DNA of 64,000 bases from Leifsonia sp. Leaf336 (GCF_001423695.1 NZ_LMOZ01000002.1:992504-1056503), one strand, 5' to 3'; shown: positions 1 through 9,073, counted from the first letter of the stretch. A program made the numbers and translations. The notes: generated from the sequence alone by a model not told the origin.

Positions 1-605
1 CCCGGAGCGGCGAGCTCGGAGCCGGTGGTAAGGACGGCGACGCGCAGCCGCGCCCGCACAGTGACGGCCGTGACGCCCGCTGCGGCCAGCGCGGCCAGAT
101 GCCGCGGCGCGAGGCGCGTGCCAGCCCGTACGAGCACTTCGCCGCGGCGCAGGTCGCTGCCGCGTTCGCGCACGTACTCTCCGCGCTTCCGCGGCCGGCG
201 GATCTCGACGACGGCGCCCTCGAGGTCGTCGTCCCTGCCCAGCACCAGCTCGGTGTCCTCCACGGGCACGATCGCGTCGGCGCCGCTCGGGACGGGGGCT
301 CCTGTCATGATCCGGATGGCCGTGCCGGCGGCCAGGACGAGCGGCACCTCGTGCCCGGCGGGCACGTCGCCGGTGACCTCCAGCGCGACAGGGACGTGGG
401 CGACGTCGGCCGCGCGAACGGCGAAGCCGTCCATCTGCGAGTTACGGAACAGCGGCAGGTCGACCTCCGAGTGGACGTCCGACGCCGCGACCCGGCCGGC
501 TGCCTCGGCCAGCGGCACCGCCTCCACGTCGGGTTCCGCGGTCAGCGGCGCCAGGAGGCGGGTGACGTGTTCGACATGCTCCTCGACGCTGCGCGGTGGG
601 GTCAT
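1..605 (-). CDS. moeA: Molybdopterin molybdenumtransferase MoeA, N-terminal part (runs off the window)
   Basis: The reverse strand from the ATG at 605 reads without a stop to position 1, giving about 201 residues. They match the start of the MoeA/gephyrin family, which inserts molybdate into adenylylated molybdopterin in the cytoplasm. Visible landmarks are a DLPLFRNSQMDGFAVR-like stretch near residue 65 (family NSAMDGYA motif), a VTGDVPAG loop and the RIMTGAPVPSGAD motif near residue 115. The end in the window reads LTTGSELAAPG, the usual entry into the MoCF-binding domain. It starts 21 bases beyond the moeZ stop, so it probably ends a three-gene cofactor/enzyme operon. The C-terminal half is not visible. 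Confidence 0.9.
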   Translation of the reverse strand, partial: MTPPRSVEEHVEHVTRLLAPLTAEPDVEAVPLAEAAGRVAASDVHSEVDLPLFRNSQMDGFAVRAADVAHVPVALEVTGDVPAGHEVPLVLAAGTAIRIMTGAPVPSGADAIVPVEDTELVLGRDDDLEGAVVEIRRPRKRGEYVRERGSDLRRGEVLVRAGTRLAPRHLAALAAAGVTAVTVRARLRVAVLTTGSELAAP

Positions 606-626
606 GGGTTCAGTATCCCGCGATGG

Positions 627-1826
627 TCAGTAGCGCGGGAGGGCGGGGTCGATCTCGCGCGACCAGGCGTCCAGCCCTCCGGCGAGGACGACGCCGGGCA
701 CCCCGACGGCGTCGAGCGCGCGGCGGGCGGTCTCGGCGCGCACGCCGTGGTGGCAGACGATGACGAGGGGGTCGTCGCTCAACCGCTCCGCGACCCCCGC
801 GGCGTCGCGGATGACGACGTCGAGCGGCACCAGCAGCGAGCCGGGAAGCTCGGCGATGTCGGCCTCCCACGGCTCGCGCACGTCGAGCAGGGTGTGCGGC
901 TGCCCGGCGGCCAGGCGGGTGGCCAGCTCGGCTGCCGAGATGGAGGTCGCCGAGCTCAAGGTGGCCGAGCCGAAGGTCGCCGAAGTCGTGACCTCGGGCT
1001 CGGCGGCGATCCCACAGAACAGGTCGTAGTCGATCAACTCGGTGACCGGCTCCGCTTCGGGGTCGGCGGCGTACTCCAGCTCGCGGAACGTCCCGCGCAG
1101 CGCGTCGTGCACGATCACCCGGCCGAGCAGGAGGTCGCCCTCCCCGGTCACGACCTTGATCGCCTCGCTCGCCATCAGCGACCCGATCACCCCGCAGACG
1201 CTCGGGAGCACGCCGGCCTCCGCGCAGCTCGGCACCGTGCCGGGCTCGGGAGGCTGCGGGAAGAGGTCGCGGTAGTGCGGTCCGCGCCCGGCCCAGCTGA
1301 GGCCCGCCTGCCCGCCGAACCGGTGCACCGCGCCCCACACCACGGGCAGACCGGAGAGCAGGGCCGCGTCGTCCACCAGATAGCGCGTGGGGAAGTTGTC
1401 GCTGCCGTCGAGGACGAGGTCGAACCCGCTCAGGATGCGTTCGGCGTTCGCCGACGTGAGCCGCTCGGGGAACACCCGCACGGCGATCCCGGAGTCGATC
1501 GCCCGGATCGCGTCGGCCGCCGACGCCGTCTTCGGCCGGCCGAGGTCGCGCTCCCCGTGGATCGTCTGCCGGGGGAGGTTGCTCGCCTCCACGCTGTCGT
1601 CGTCGACGATCCCGATCGTGCCGAAGCCGGCGCCCGCCAGCAGCGGGAGCACTGCCGAGCCGAGGCCGCCGGCTCCCACGACGAGCACCCGGGCGGCGCG
1701 TAGGCGGCGCTGCGCGGTCTCGCCGAAGCCGGGGAGCTGCTCGGTGCGGGCATAGCGTGCACGGAGCTCCGACGGGAGCGCGGGGCCGGGCGCCACCAGG
1801 GCGGGCGGACGATCGGGGGAGGCCAT
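627..1826 (-). CDS. moeZ: MoeZ-like adenylyltransferase/sulfurtransferase (ThiF E1 domain plus rhodanese domain)
   Basis: A 399-residue protein. Residues about 25-265 form a ThiF/MoeB E1-like fold with the nucleotide loop GAGGLG (51-56) and a conserved cysteine in PSCAEAGVLP (Cys201). Residues about 295-399 form a rhodanese domain with active-site Cys358 in VCHHGVRA. In actinobacteria such fusions activate the C-terminus of MoaD-like and CysO-like sulfur carriers and pass sulfur to them for molybdopterin or cysteine synthesis. The paired CxxC zinc sites of E. coli MoeB are absent, as in mycobacterial MoeZ. The ATG at 1826 is chosen; an in-frame TTG at 1838 would add four residues. It lies between the molybdoenzyme gene and moeA on the same strand. 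Confidence 0.9.
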   Translation of the reverse strand: MASPDRPPALVAPGPALPSELRARYARTEQLPGFGETAQRRLRAARVLVVGAGGLGSAVLPLLAGAGFGTIGIVDDDSVEASNLPRQTIHGERDLGRPKTASAADAIRAIDSGIAVRVFPERLTSANAERILSGFDLVLDGSDNFPTRYLVDDAALLSGLPVVWGAVHRFGGQAGLSWAGRGPHYRDLFPQPPEPGTVPSCAEAGVLPSVCGVIGSLMASEAIKVVTGEGDLLLGRVIVHDALRGTFRELEYAADPEAEPVTELIDYDLFCGIAAEPEVTTSATFGSATLSSATSISAAELATRLAAGQPHTLLDVREPWEADIAELPGSLLVPLDVVIRDAAGVAERLSDDPLVIVCHHGVRAETARRALDAVGVPGVVLAGGLDAWSREIDPALPRY

Positions 1827-1848
1827 GGATCTAGTCAAGCACCGACCG

Positions 1849-3375
1849 CTAGGTGACGGTCACGCTGATCGTGTGCAGGCCGGTCGCGCCGTCGGGCACG
1901 ACGTCCTGCACCTTGGAGGTCTGCACGGTTCCGTGCGCGTCGGTGGCCCTGACCTTGATGGTGTGCGAGCCGGGCGTCGCGTGCCACGCGTACTTCCACT
2001 GCCGCCAGGTGTCGACCGAGATCGCGTCCGCGAGCGTCGCCGGCTGCCAGGCGCCTCCGTCGATCTGCACCTGCACGGCGCTGACGCCCACATGCTGCGA
2101 CCAGGCGACACCGGCCACGGCGACCGTGCCCGCCTTCACCTGCCGGCCGTCGCCGGGCACGTCGATGCGCGACTCCAGCTTGACGGGCCCGCGCTCCGAC
2201 CAGCCGCGGTCGGTCCAGTACGACGTGGCCTTGTCGTACCGGGTCACCTCCAGCTCGACCACCCACTTGGTCGCCGAGACGTACCCGTACAGGCCGGGCA
2301 CGACCATCCGCACCGGATAGCCGTGCTCGAGCGGGAGCGGCTGGCCGTTCATCCCGACGGCCAGGATCGCGTTGCGCTCGTCGGTCAGCGCCTCCAGCGG
2401 CGTGCCGGCCGTCCAGCCGTCCTGACTGCGCGAGAGCACCATGTCGGCGTCGGCCGACGGCTTGGCCCGCGCGAGCAGATGCCGGATCGGATAGCCGAGC
2501 CAGAGCGCGTTGCTGATCAAGTCGCCGCCGACCTCGTTGGAGACGCAGGTGAGGGTCGTGATCGACTCCTCCAGCGGCAGGGCGAGCAGCTCGGCGAAGG
2601 TCAGCTCCACCTCCTCCTCCACCATCCCTGTGATCCTCAGCTTCCAGTCCTGCGGCTGGATGCCGGGGATCTGCAGCGCGGTGTCGATGCGGTAGAAGTC
2701 GGCGTTCGGGGTGATGAGCGGCGACAGCCCCGCGACGTCGAACGAGGCGCCGGCCGGCACCGCGGGCGCCGCGACGGCGGCCTTCGGAAGATGGAAGGCG
2801 GCGCGCGCCGCGGCGGCAGCGCGGTACCCGCCCGCGATCACCTGGCCGACGATCGCCGCGAGGATGCCGCCGAGGGCGGTGCCGGTGGTCGCCGCGACGA
2901 ACCGGCGCCGGGTGACGGCGCCGTCCGGTGCGATCCGGGTCGGCTCCGTGCCGCGCAGGAGGCCGATCAGCCAGCCGAGGAAGAGGATGCCGACCAGGGC
3001 GGCCAGCGCCGACGGCAGCACGTCGACGATGCTGCCTCCGGCGCGGGTGATCGCGGCGAATGCGCCGAGGACCCCGCCCACGCCGATCAGCACGCGGCCG
3101 AGGGGAGGCCGGCGCAGTTCGACCCAGCCGGCCAGGCCGCCGCCCACCACCAGGGCGACCGTCAGCGAGACGATGAGGAACGCCTTGTCGCCCGTGCCGA
3201 ACACCCCGATGACGGCGTTCTTGAGCCACGCGGGCGTGAGGTCGATCAGCAGCGAGCCGACGACCAGGATCGGGCTGCCGTCCTGCACACCGACGGCACT
3301 GACGATCTCCGCCGCTCCGACGCCGGCGGCCACGCTCGCGGCTCCCGCCGCAGCGGCCCGCCAGAACGCTCTCAT
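1849..3375 (-). CDS. Membrane-anchored molybdopterin-dependent oxidoreductase, sulfite-oxidase family
   Basis: A 508-residue protein. The first ~140 residues contain four or five hydrophobic segments. A TRRRF motif follows at about 155-159 with another hydrophobic stretch, resembling an internal Tat signal. Residues about 205-400 are the SUOX/YedY-type molybdopterin domain, with the cofactor cysteine in TLTCVSNEVGG (Cys277) and the NGQPLPLEHGYPVRMVVPG substrate-site region. The last ~100 residues look like the Mo-co dimerization domain. The catalytic part is therefore probably outside the membrane. The substrate is unknown. It heads a block with moeZ and moeA, so enzyme and cofactor genes are linked. 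Confidence 0.88.
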   Translation of the reverse strand: MRAFWRAAAAGAASVAAGVGAAEIVSAVGVQDGSPILVVGSLLIDLTPAWLKNAVIGVFGTGDKAFLIVSLTVALVVGGGLAGWVELRRPPLGRVLIGVGGVLGAFAAITRAGGSIVDVLPSALAALVGILFLGWLIGLLRGTEPTRIAPDGAVTRRRFVAATTGTALGGILAAIVGQVIAGGYRAAAAARAAFHLPKAAVAAPAVPAGASFDVAGLSPLITPNADFYRIDTALQIPGIQPQDWKLRITGMVEEEVELTFAELLALPLEESITTLTCVSNEVGGDLISNALWLGYPIRHLLARAKPSADADMVLSRSQDGWTAGTPLEALTDERNAILAVGMNGQPLPLEHGYPVRMVVPGLYGYVSATKWVVELEVTRYDKATSYWTDRGWSERGPVKLESRIDVPGDGRQVKAGTVAVAGVAWSQHVGVSAVQVQIDGGAWQPATLADAISVDTWRQWKYAWHATPGSHTIKVRATDAHGTVQTSKVQDVVPDGATGLHTISVTVT

Positions 3376-3446
3376 GGGGGAAGGATACGCATGCGATCCG
3401 GTGGATACGCCGAGCGTTCCTGGAGGCTGTGACAGGCTTGGGCACT

Positions 3447-6002
3447 ATGGCCTCCCTGCGCGTCGACGACCTCCCCGGCTGGACCGGCCCCGGCTCCGTC
3501 GGGGAGGACGCCGTCTACGAGGCGTTCGTGGCCTGGGCCGAGGGCACGGGGATCACCCTCTACCCCGCTCAGGACGAGTCGCTCATCGAGATCGCGGGAG
3601 GCTCCAACCTGATCCTCTCCACGCCCACCGGCACGGGCAAATCGTTGGTCGCCGTCGGCGCGCACTTCGCCGCGCTGGCCCGCGGTGACCGCAGCTTTTA
3701 CACGGCGCCGATCAAGGCGCTCGTCTCCGAGAAGTTCTTCGCCCTCGTCGATGTCTTCGGCGCGGAGAACGTCGGGATGATGACCGGGGACTCCTCGGTC
3801 AACGCCGACGCGGCGATCATCTGCTGCACCGCGGAGATCCTCGCCAACCTCGCCCTGCGGCAGGGGGAGGACACGCCCGTCGGCCAGGTCGTCATGGACG
3901 AGTTCCACTTCTACTCCGACCCGGACCGCGGCTGGGCCTGGCAGGTGCCGCTGCTGCTGCTGTCGCGCGCGCAGTTCGTGCTCATGTCGGCCACGCTCGG
4001 CGACGTGACGGCGCTGGCCGCCGACCTGAGCCGCCGCACCGGCCGCGAGACCGCGACCGTCACCGGCGTCGAGCGCCCGGTGCCGCTGCACTACTACTAC
4101 GAGCTGACGCCCGTCCACGACACGGTGGAGGACCTCCTGCACACCGGGCAGGCGCCGATCTACATCGTGCACTTCTCGCAGCTCGCCGCCCTCGAGCGCG
4201 CCCAGTCGCTCTCCAGCGCCAAGATCGCCACCCGGGAGCAGCGCGACGCGATCGCCGACGCGATCGGCGGGTTCCGGTTCACGACCTCGTTCGGCCGCAC
4301 GCTCTCGCGACTGCTGCGCCAGGGCATCGGCGTGCACCACGCGGGGATGCTGCCCAAGTACCGCCGGCTCGTCGAGCAGCTGGCCCAGCGCGGGATGCTG
4401 CGCGTGATCTGCGGCACCGACACCCTCGGTGTCGGTATCAACGTGCCGATCCGCACGGTGCTGCTGACGGCCCTCACCAAGTTCGACGGCACCCGGATGC
4501 GGCAGCTCAACGCCCGCGAGTTCCACCAGATCGCCGGCCGGGCAGGCCGTGCGGGCTACGACACGGCGGGGACCGTCGTCGTGCAGGCGCCCGAGCACGA
4601 GAGCGAGAACGCCAAAGCGCTCGAGAAGGCCGGCGACGACCCCAAGAAGCGCCGCAAGATCGTGCGCAAGAAGGCGCCGGAGGGGTTCGTCTCCTGGGGC
4701 GAGCCGTCCTTCCGCAAGCTCGTGGAGGCCGAGCCCGAGACCCTGACGTCGTCGATGCAGATCACCAGCGCGATGCTGATCAACGTGATCGGCCGCGGCG
4801 GCGACGTGTTCGGGCACGTCCGCGACCTGGTGTTCGACAACCACGAGCCGTGGAAGCGCCAGCTCGCCCTCGCACGTCGCGCCCTCGGCCTCTACCGCTC
4901 GCTCGTGACCGCCGGAGTCGTGGAGGTCGTCGACGGCGAGATCCGGCTCACGGTCGACCTCCAGCCCAACTTCGCCCTCAACCAGCCGCTCTCGCCGTTC
5001 GCGCTCGCCGCCTTCGAGCTGTTCGACGTCGAGTCGCCCACCTACGCGCTCGACATCGTCTCGGTGGTGGAGGCCACCCTCGACGACCCGAGGCCGGTCC
5101 TGTCCGCGCAGCAGTTCCAGGCACGCGGCGAGGCTGTAGCGGCCATGAAGGCCGAGGGCATCGAGTACGACGAGCGCATGGAGGCGCTCGAATCGGTCAC
5201 GCACCCCAAGCCGCACGAGGAGCTGCTCAACGAGGCGTTCGCCACCTACGCCTCCAGCCAGCCCTGGGTCGCCGACTTCGAGCTGAGCCCCAAGGCGGTC
5301 GTCCGCGACCTCTACGAGCGGGCCATGACGTTCGGCGAGTTCATCGCGTTCTACAAGCTCGCGCGGTCGGAGGGCGTCGTGCTGCGCTACCTCTCCGACG
5401 CCTACCGCGCCCTGAACCAGACCGTTCCGCTCGACCTCCGCACTGAGGAGCTGCGCGACATCGTCGAGTGGATCGGCGAGCTGGTGCGGCAGGTCGACTC
5501 CAGCCTCCTCGACGAGTGGGAGGAGCTCGTGCACCCCGACGCCGCGAAGCACGCCGCCGAGACGGGCGAGCTCGCGCCTCCCGCGCCCCGCACGGTCACG
5601 GCCAACCGCCGGGCGTTCTTCGTGCTGGTGCGCAACGAGCTGTTCCGCCGGGTACAGCTCGCGGCCCTCGACCGCGTGCAGGAGCTCGGCGTGCTCGAGA
5701 ACGAGGCGGCGGCGCTCGCCGACGCGACGGCGGCGTCGTTCACCGAACTGCAGTGGGACGAGGCCCTGGAGGCCTATTACGCCGAGCACGACGAGATCCT
5801 CACCGACGCGTCGGCCCGCTCGGCCGCGATGATCGTCGTCGACGAGGGCCCGGCCGAGTCGGAGGGCCTCTGGCGGGTGCGCCAGATCATCGCCGATCCG
5901 GCGGGGGACCACGACTGGGGGATCGCCGCGGAGGTGCTGCTGGCCGATTCCGCGCGGGCGGGCGCCGCCGTCATCCGGGTAACGGGTGTGGACCGACTGT
6001 GA
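3447..6002 (+). CDS. Ski2-like DEAD/DEAH-box RNA helicase with DUF3516-type C-terminus
   Basis: An 851-residue helicase. Walker A is STPTGTGKS (58-66), motif II is VMDEFHFY (DEFH at 151-154), motif III is SATLGD (181-186) and motif VI is HQIAGRAGRAGYD in the second RecA domain. The GHHAGMLP-like segment (GVHHAGMLPKYRR) is typical of Ski2/Mtr4 proteins. The ~400-residue helical C-terminus fits actinobacterial DUF3516 helicases, likely acting in RNA processing or decay. The ATG at 3447 is used; a GTG at 3429 is closer to a GGAGG (3422-3426) but spaced only two bases from it. The gene is divergent from the molybdoenzyme gene. Confidence 0.88.
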   Translation: MASLRVDDLPGWTGPGSVGEDAVYEAFVAWAEGTGITLYPAQDESLIEIAGGSNLILSTPTGTGKSLVAVGAHFAALARGDRSFYTAPIKALVSEKFFALVDVFGAENVGMMTGDSSVNADAAIICCTAEILANLALRQGEDTPVGQVVMDEFHFYSDPDRGWAWQVPLLLLSRAQFVLMSATLGDVTALAADLSRRTGRETATVTGVERPVPLHYYYELTPVHDTVEDLLHTGQAPIYIVHFSQLAALERAQSLSSAKIATREQRDAIADAIGGFRFTTSFGRTLSRLLRQGIGVHHAGMLPKYRRLVEQLAQRGMLRVICGTDTLGVGINVPIRTVLLTALTKFDGTRMRQLNAREFHQIAGRAGRAGYDTAGTVVVQAPEHESENAKALEKAGDDPKKRRKIVRKKAPEGFVSWGEPSFRKLVEAEPETLTSSMQITSAMLINVIGRGGDVFGHVRDLVFDNHEPWKRQLALARRALGLYRSLVTAGVVEVVDGEIRLTVDLQPNFALNQPLSPFALAAFELFDVESPTYALDIVSVVEATLDDPRPVLSAQQFQARGEAVAAMKAEGIEYDERMEALESVTHPKPHEELLNEAFATYASSQPWVADFELSPKAVVRDLYERAMTFGEFIAFYKLARSEGVVLRYLSDAYRALNQTVPLDLRTEELRDIVEWIGELVRQVDSSLLDEWEELVHPDAAKHAAETGELAPPAPRTVTANRRAFFVLVRNELFRRVQLAALDRVQELGVLENEAAALADATAASFTELQWDEALEAYYAEHDEILTDASARSAAMIVVDEGPAESEGLWRVRQIIADPAGDHDWGIAAEVLLADSARAGAAVIRVTGVDRL

Positions 6003-6009
6003 CGGTTTG

Positions 6010-6031
6010 ACGCACGCGAGACGCGCGTGCG
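6010..6031. terminator. GC-rich hairpin after the helicase gene
   Basis: CGCACGCG and CGCGTGCG form an inverted repeat around a short loop, eight bases after the helicase stop codon. It could end helicase transcription or sit in the pit promoter region. A TTGACG hexamer overlaps its left edge. No T-run follows, as is usual in such GC-rich genomes. Confidence 0.4.
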
Positions 6032-6065
6032 AGCATCTACACGGTCGCTTCACGGCACCAGGCAC

Positions 6066-6087
6066 TCCGCATGAACCTCCGGTGAAC
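6066..6087 (-). promoter_or_regulatory. PHO-box-like tandem 11-mers upstream of pit
   Basis: Read on the minus strand, two directly adjacent 11-base units appear: GTTCACCGGAG and GTTCATGCGGA. Both begin GTTCA and repeat at exactly 11 bases. This is the arrangement described for PhoP direct-repeat units in Streptomyces (consensus beginning G-G/T-TCA-YYY). The site ends 38 bases before the GTG start of a phosphate transporter. Regulation by a PhoR-PhoP system is inferred; the regulator is not in the window. Confidence 0.5.
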
Positions 6088-6125
6088 TCTTGCCGGCCGT
6101 CCGTCTCCACACGCGAAAGAAACCG

Positions 6126-7334
6126 GTGGATCTCACCCTCATCATCGTGCTGGTCATCGCGCTGGCCCTCTTCTTCGATTTCACCAACGGGTTCCACGAC
6201 ACGGCGAACGCGATGGCGACCCCGATCGCGACCGGGGCCATGCGCCCGAAGGTCGCCGTCGCGCTGGCCGCGGTGCTGAACCTGGTCGGTGCGTTCCTCT
6301 CCACGGAGGTGGCGAAGACCATCTCCGGCGGCATCATCAACGAAGGCCCGGGCGGCGTCCTCATCTCGCCGCAGCTGATCTTCGCCGGCCTGGTGGGCGC
6401 CATCGTCTGGAACATGGTCACCTGGCTCTACGGCCTCCCCTCGTCGTCCAGCCACGCCCTCTTCGGCGGCCTCATCGGCGCCGCGATCGTCGGGGCGGGG
6501 CTCGGCTCGGTGAACTTCCTGGTCGTCCTCGAGAAGGTCGTGCTGCCTGCGGTGATCGCGCCGTTCACGGCCGGTGTCGTCGCCTACGCGGCCACCAAGC
6601 TCGCCTACGCCATCACGCGGCGCTACGACGGCCGTCCCGACGGGCGGGGAGGCTTCCGCTACGGCCAGATCTTCTCGTCGTCCTTGGTCGCCCTCGCCCA
6701 CGGCACGAACGACGCGCAGAAGACGATGGGCGTCATCACGCTGCTGCTGATCTCCGCGAACCTGCTCCCGGCCGGCAGCGGTCCGCCCTTCTGGGTCGTG
6801 GTCTCGTGCGCGCTCGCGATCGCGATCGGCACCTACTCCGGCGGCTGGCGGATCATCCGCACGCTCGGCCGCGGTCTCACCGAGGTGAAGCCGGCGCAGG
6901 GCTTCGCCGCAGAGACCAGCACGGCCGCCACCATCCTGGCCTCCAGCCACCTCGGCTTCGCCCTCTCCACCACCCAGGTCGCCTCCGGCTCGGTGATCGG
7001 CTCCGGTCTCGGCCGCCGCGGGTCGTCGGTCCGCTGGGGCACGGCGGGCCGCATCGCCATCGGCTGGGTGCTCACCCTCCCGTCGGCGGGGATCGTCGGC
7101 GCCGTCGCGGCCCTGATCGCGACGCTCGGCCCGGTGGGCATCGCCATCGACACGATCGTCGGCGTCGCTGTCGTCACGTTCATCTTCTGGCGGTCGCGCC
7201 GCAACCAGGTGTCCAGCGAGAACGCGGTGGCGCCCGTGCAGGGCCGGAGCGACGTCGCCGCCTCCGGACGCGTCGTGAAGATCAAGAAGGTCAAGCCGCT
7301 CAAGAAGGAGCGCGGCCGGAGGGAGTCCGCATGA
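6126..7334 (+). CDS. pit: Low-affinity inorganic phosphate transporter, PiT family
   Basis: A 402-residue polytopic membrane protein of the Pit/PHO-4 family, which moves phosphate (often with divalent metal) using the proton or sodium gradient. Both signature repeats are present: FTNGFHDTANAMAT near residue 20 and ALAHGTNDAQKTMGV near residue 200. About ten hydrophobic helices are evident and the tail is lysine/arginine rich. I chose the GTG at 6126 because it leads directly into the first membrane helix; a TTG at 6090 would add twelve non-conserved residues. The PHO-box-like repeat lies just upstream, and the stop overlaps the next start (ATGA). Confidence 0.92.
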   Translation: MDLTLIIVLVIALALFFDFTNGFHDTANAMATPIATGAMRPKVAVALAAVLNLVGAFLSTEVAKTISGGIINEGPGGVLISPQLIFAGLVGAIVWNMVTWLYGLPSSSSHALFGGLIGAAIVGAGLGSVNFLVVLEKVVLPAVIAPFTAGVVAYAATKLAYAITRRYDGRPDGRGGFRYGQIFSSSLVALAHGTNDAQKTMGVITLLLISANLLPAGSGPPFWVVVSCALAIAIGTYSGGWRIIRTLGRGLTEVKPAQGFAAETSTAATILASSHLGFALSTTQVASGSVIGSGLGRRGSSVRWGTAGRIAIGWVLTLPSAGIVGAVAALIATLGPVGIAIDTIVGVAVVTFIFWRSRRNQVSSENAVAPVQGRSDVAASGRVVKIKKVKPLKKERGRRESA

Positions 7335-7663
7335 GCGCGTTCCTGTCGTTCGTCGTGGTGTTCGCGGCCTCCATCATCGGCGCCTGCGTCATCGTGGGCT
7401 TCTACTCGCTCGGCACCCGGCTGCTGGCCGTCGCCGGCCGCGCTCTGTTCGTCGAGCCGGCCGAGTTCACCGACGCGATCACCGTGATCACGCCGGAGGA
7501 GGCCGCGAAGGCGCAGAAGAAGGCCGAGAAAGCGCGTCGCAAGAACCCGCTCAGCGACGGACAGAAGCGCGCGGCCCTGGCCGGCGCGTACGCCTGCTTC
7601 GTGCTCTGCGGCGCCGGCGTGCTCTACGGCCTGTACCTGATCATCCCGTACTTCCACCAGTGA
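7331..7663 (+). CDS. Small two-helix membrane protein co-transcribed with pit
   Basis: A 110-residue protein beginning at an ATGA overlap with pit, so translation is very likely coupled. It has one hydrophobic segment at residues about 5-27, a charged middle region rich in Lys/Ala (about 55-75) and a second membrane segment at about 82-106. Proteins of this layout commonly follow pit in actinobacteria. A role as an accessory or stabilizing subunit of the transporter is inferred from position only; I recognize no catalytic motif. Confidence 0.8.
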   Translation: MSAFLSFVVVFAASIIGACVIVGFYSLGTRLLAVAGRALFVEPAEFTDAITVITPEEAAKAQKKAEKARRKNPLSDGQKRAALAGAYACFVLCGAGVLYGLYLIIPYFHQ

Positions 7664-7666
7664 GCT

Positions 7667-7683
7667 GAGCCGCTCGGCGGCTC
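7667..7683. terminator. Short hairpin in convergent junction
   Basis: GAGCCG and CGGCTC flank a five-base loop between the convergent pit operon and the uracil permease gene, which are only 28 bases apart. A weak bidirectional terminator is plausible. Confidence 0.35.
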
Positions 7684-7691
7684 GGATCGCC

Positions 7692-8969
7692 TCAGGCGGT
7701 GCCGCGGACTCGCGCGATGCCGTTCATCACGTGGTAGACGACGATCGCGGCGATGGCGCCGAGCGCGATGCCGTTGAACGTCAGCTGCCCGAGGTTCAGC
7801 GTGAAGTCGCCGATGCCGATGATCAGCGCGGTCGCCGCGGTGAACTGGTTGACCGGCTTCGAGAAGTCGACCTTGTTGTCGAGCCAGATCTTCACGCCGA
7901 TGATGCCGATCAGGCCGTACAGCGCCGTCGTGACCCCGCCCAGCACGCCGGCCGGGATCGTGTTGATCACCGCGCCGACCTTGGGGGACAGGCCGAGCAG
8001 CACCGCGACGATGCCGGCCACCCAGTACGCCGCCGTGGAGTAGACGCGCGTCGCGGCCATCACGCCGATGTTCTCGCCGTACGTGGTCGTTCCCGAGCCT
8101 CCGAAGAAGCCGGCGATCGTGGTCGCGAGACCGTCGGCGAAGAGCGCCCGTCCCGTGAGCTTGTTGACCGAGGGGTCGGTCAGCTGGGCGACGCCGCGGA
8201 TGTGGCCGACGTTCTCGGCGATCAGCACGAGCACGACCGGGAGGAAGGCGGGCAGGATGCCCCACGTCGCGGCGGGGGCGGTGAACGGGTTCGCCGGCAG
8301 GGTGAAGTGCGGGAGGCCGATCCACGGCGCGGCTGCGACCTTGCTGAAGTCCACCTGGCCGACGATCACCGCGAACACGTAGCCGACGACGACGCCCAGG
8401 AAGATCGACAGCCTCCCGAGCATCCCGCGGAACAGCACCGTGCACAGGATCACGGCCGCCAGCGTCACGAGGGCGGTGACCGGCGCCTGCATGAAGTTGT
8501 TCTTGGCCGCGGGGGCGAGGTTGAAGCCGATCAGCGCCACGATCGCGCCGGCGACGATCGGAGGCATCAGCCCGTCGATCCACTTGGTGCCGGTCGCGAC
8601 GACGATCAGACCGACGATCGCGAGCAGGAGGCCGGTGACGACGATGCCGAACAGGGCCGACGGCATGCCGTGCGCCTTCGTCGCCGCCACGATCGGCACG
8701 ATGAACGCGAACGACGAGCCCAGGTAGCTGGGGAGCCGGTTGCGCGTGATCAGCAGGAAGAGCATCGTGCCGACGCCGGAGAACAGCAGCGTCGTGCTCG
8801 GTGGGAACCCGGTGAGCAGCGGCACGAGGAAGGTCGCTCCGAACATCGCGACGACGTGCTGGGCGCCGAGCCCGATCGTGCGCGGCCAGGTCAGCCGCTC
8901 GCCGGGCAGCACGATCTCGTGCGCCCCGACCTTCTTGCCGTCTCCGTGCAGCTTCCAGGGCAGAGCCAT
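7692..8969 (-). CDS. uraA: Uracil permease, NCS2 family
   Basis: A 425-residue membrane protein of the NAT/NCS2 family with about 12-14 hydrophobic segments. It carries the uracil-permease hallmarks QHVVAMFGATFLVPLLTG near residue 38, a VLIAENVGHI segment in TM8 (the UraA substrate Glu/His region) and GGSGTTTYGENIGVMAATRV in TM10. It likely imports uracil by proton symport. The ATG at 8969 is selected; it is preceded by AAGGAC, and the next 42 upstream codons are not family-like. It is divergent from a second nucleobase permease. Confidence 0.9.
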   Translation of the reverse strand: MALPWKLHGDGKKVGAHEIVLPGERLTWPRTIGLGAQHVVAMFGATFLVPLLTGFPPSTTLLFSGVGTMLFLLITRNRLPSYLGSSFAFIVPIVAATKAHGMPSALFGIVVTGLLLAIVGLIVVATGTKWIDGLMPPIVAGAIVALIGFNLAPAAKNNFMQAPVTALVTLAAVILCTVLFRGMLGRLSIFLGVVVGYVFAVIVGQVDFSKVAAAPWIGLPHFTLPANPFTAPAATWGILPAFLPVVLVLIAENVGHIRGVAQLTDPSVNKLTGRALFADGLATTIAGFFGGSGTTTYGENIGVMAATRVYSTAAYWVAGIVAVLLGLSPKVGAVINTIPAGVLGGVTTALYGLIGIIGVKIWLDNKVDFSKPVNQFTAATALIIGIGDFTLNLGQLTFNGIALGAIAAIVVYHVMNGIARVRGTA

Positions 8970-9073
8970 GCGTGTCCTTATCGTGTCGGGAGGGGAATTA
9001 GGCTGGTACGGCGCTGTGACATCGCTCCGAATGCGCCACGAGCCAAACCTCATCGATACTACGGGAGACCACC

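Noticed and set aside
3372-6950. A very long open frame on the minus strand opposite the helicase and pit genes
   Set aside because: Its translation is Arg/Gly/Asp-rich and low in hydrophobic residues, as expected for the antisense of high-GC genes. The plus strand carries full conserved helicase and Pit motifs.
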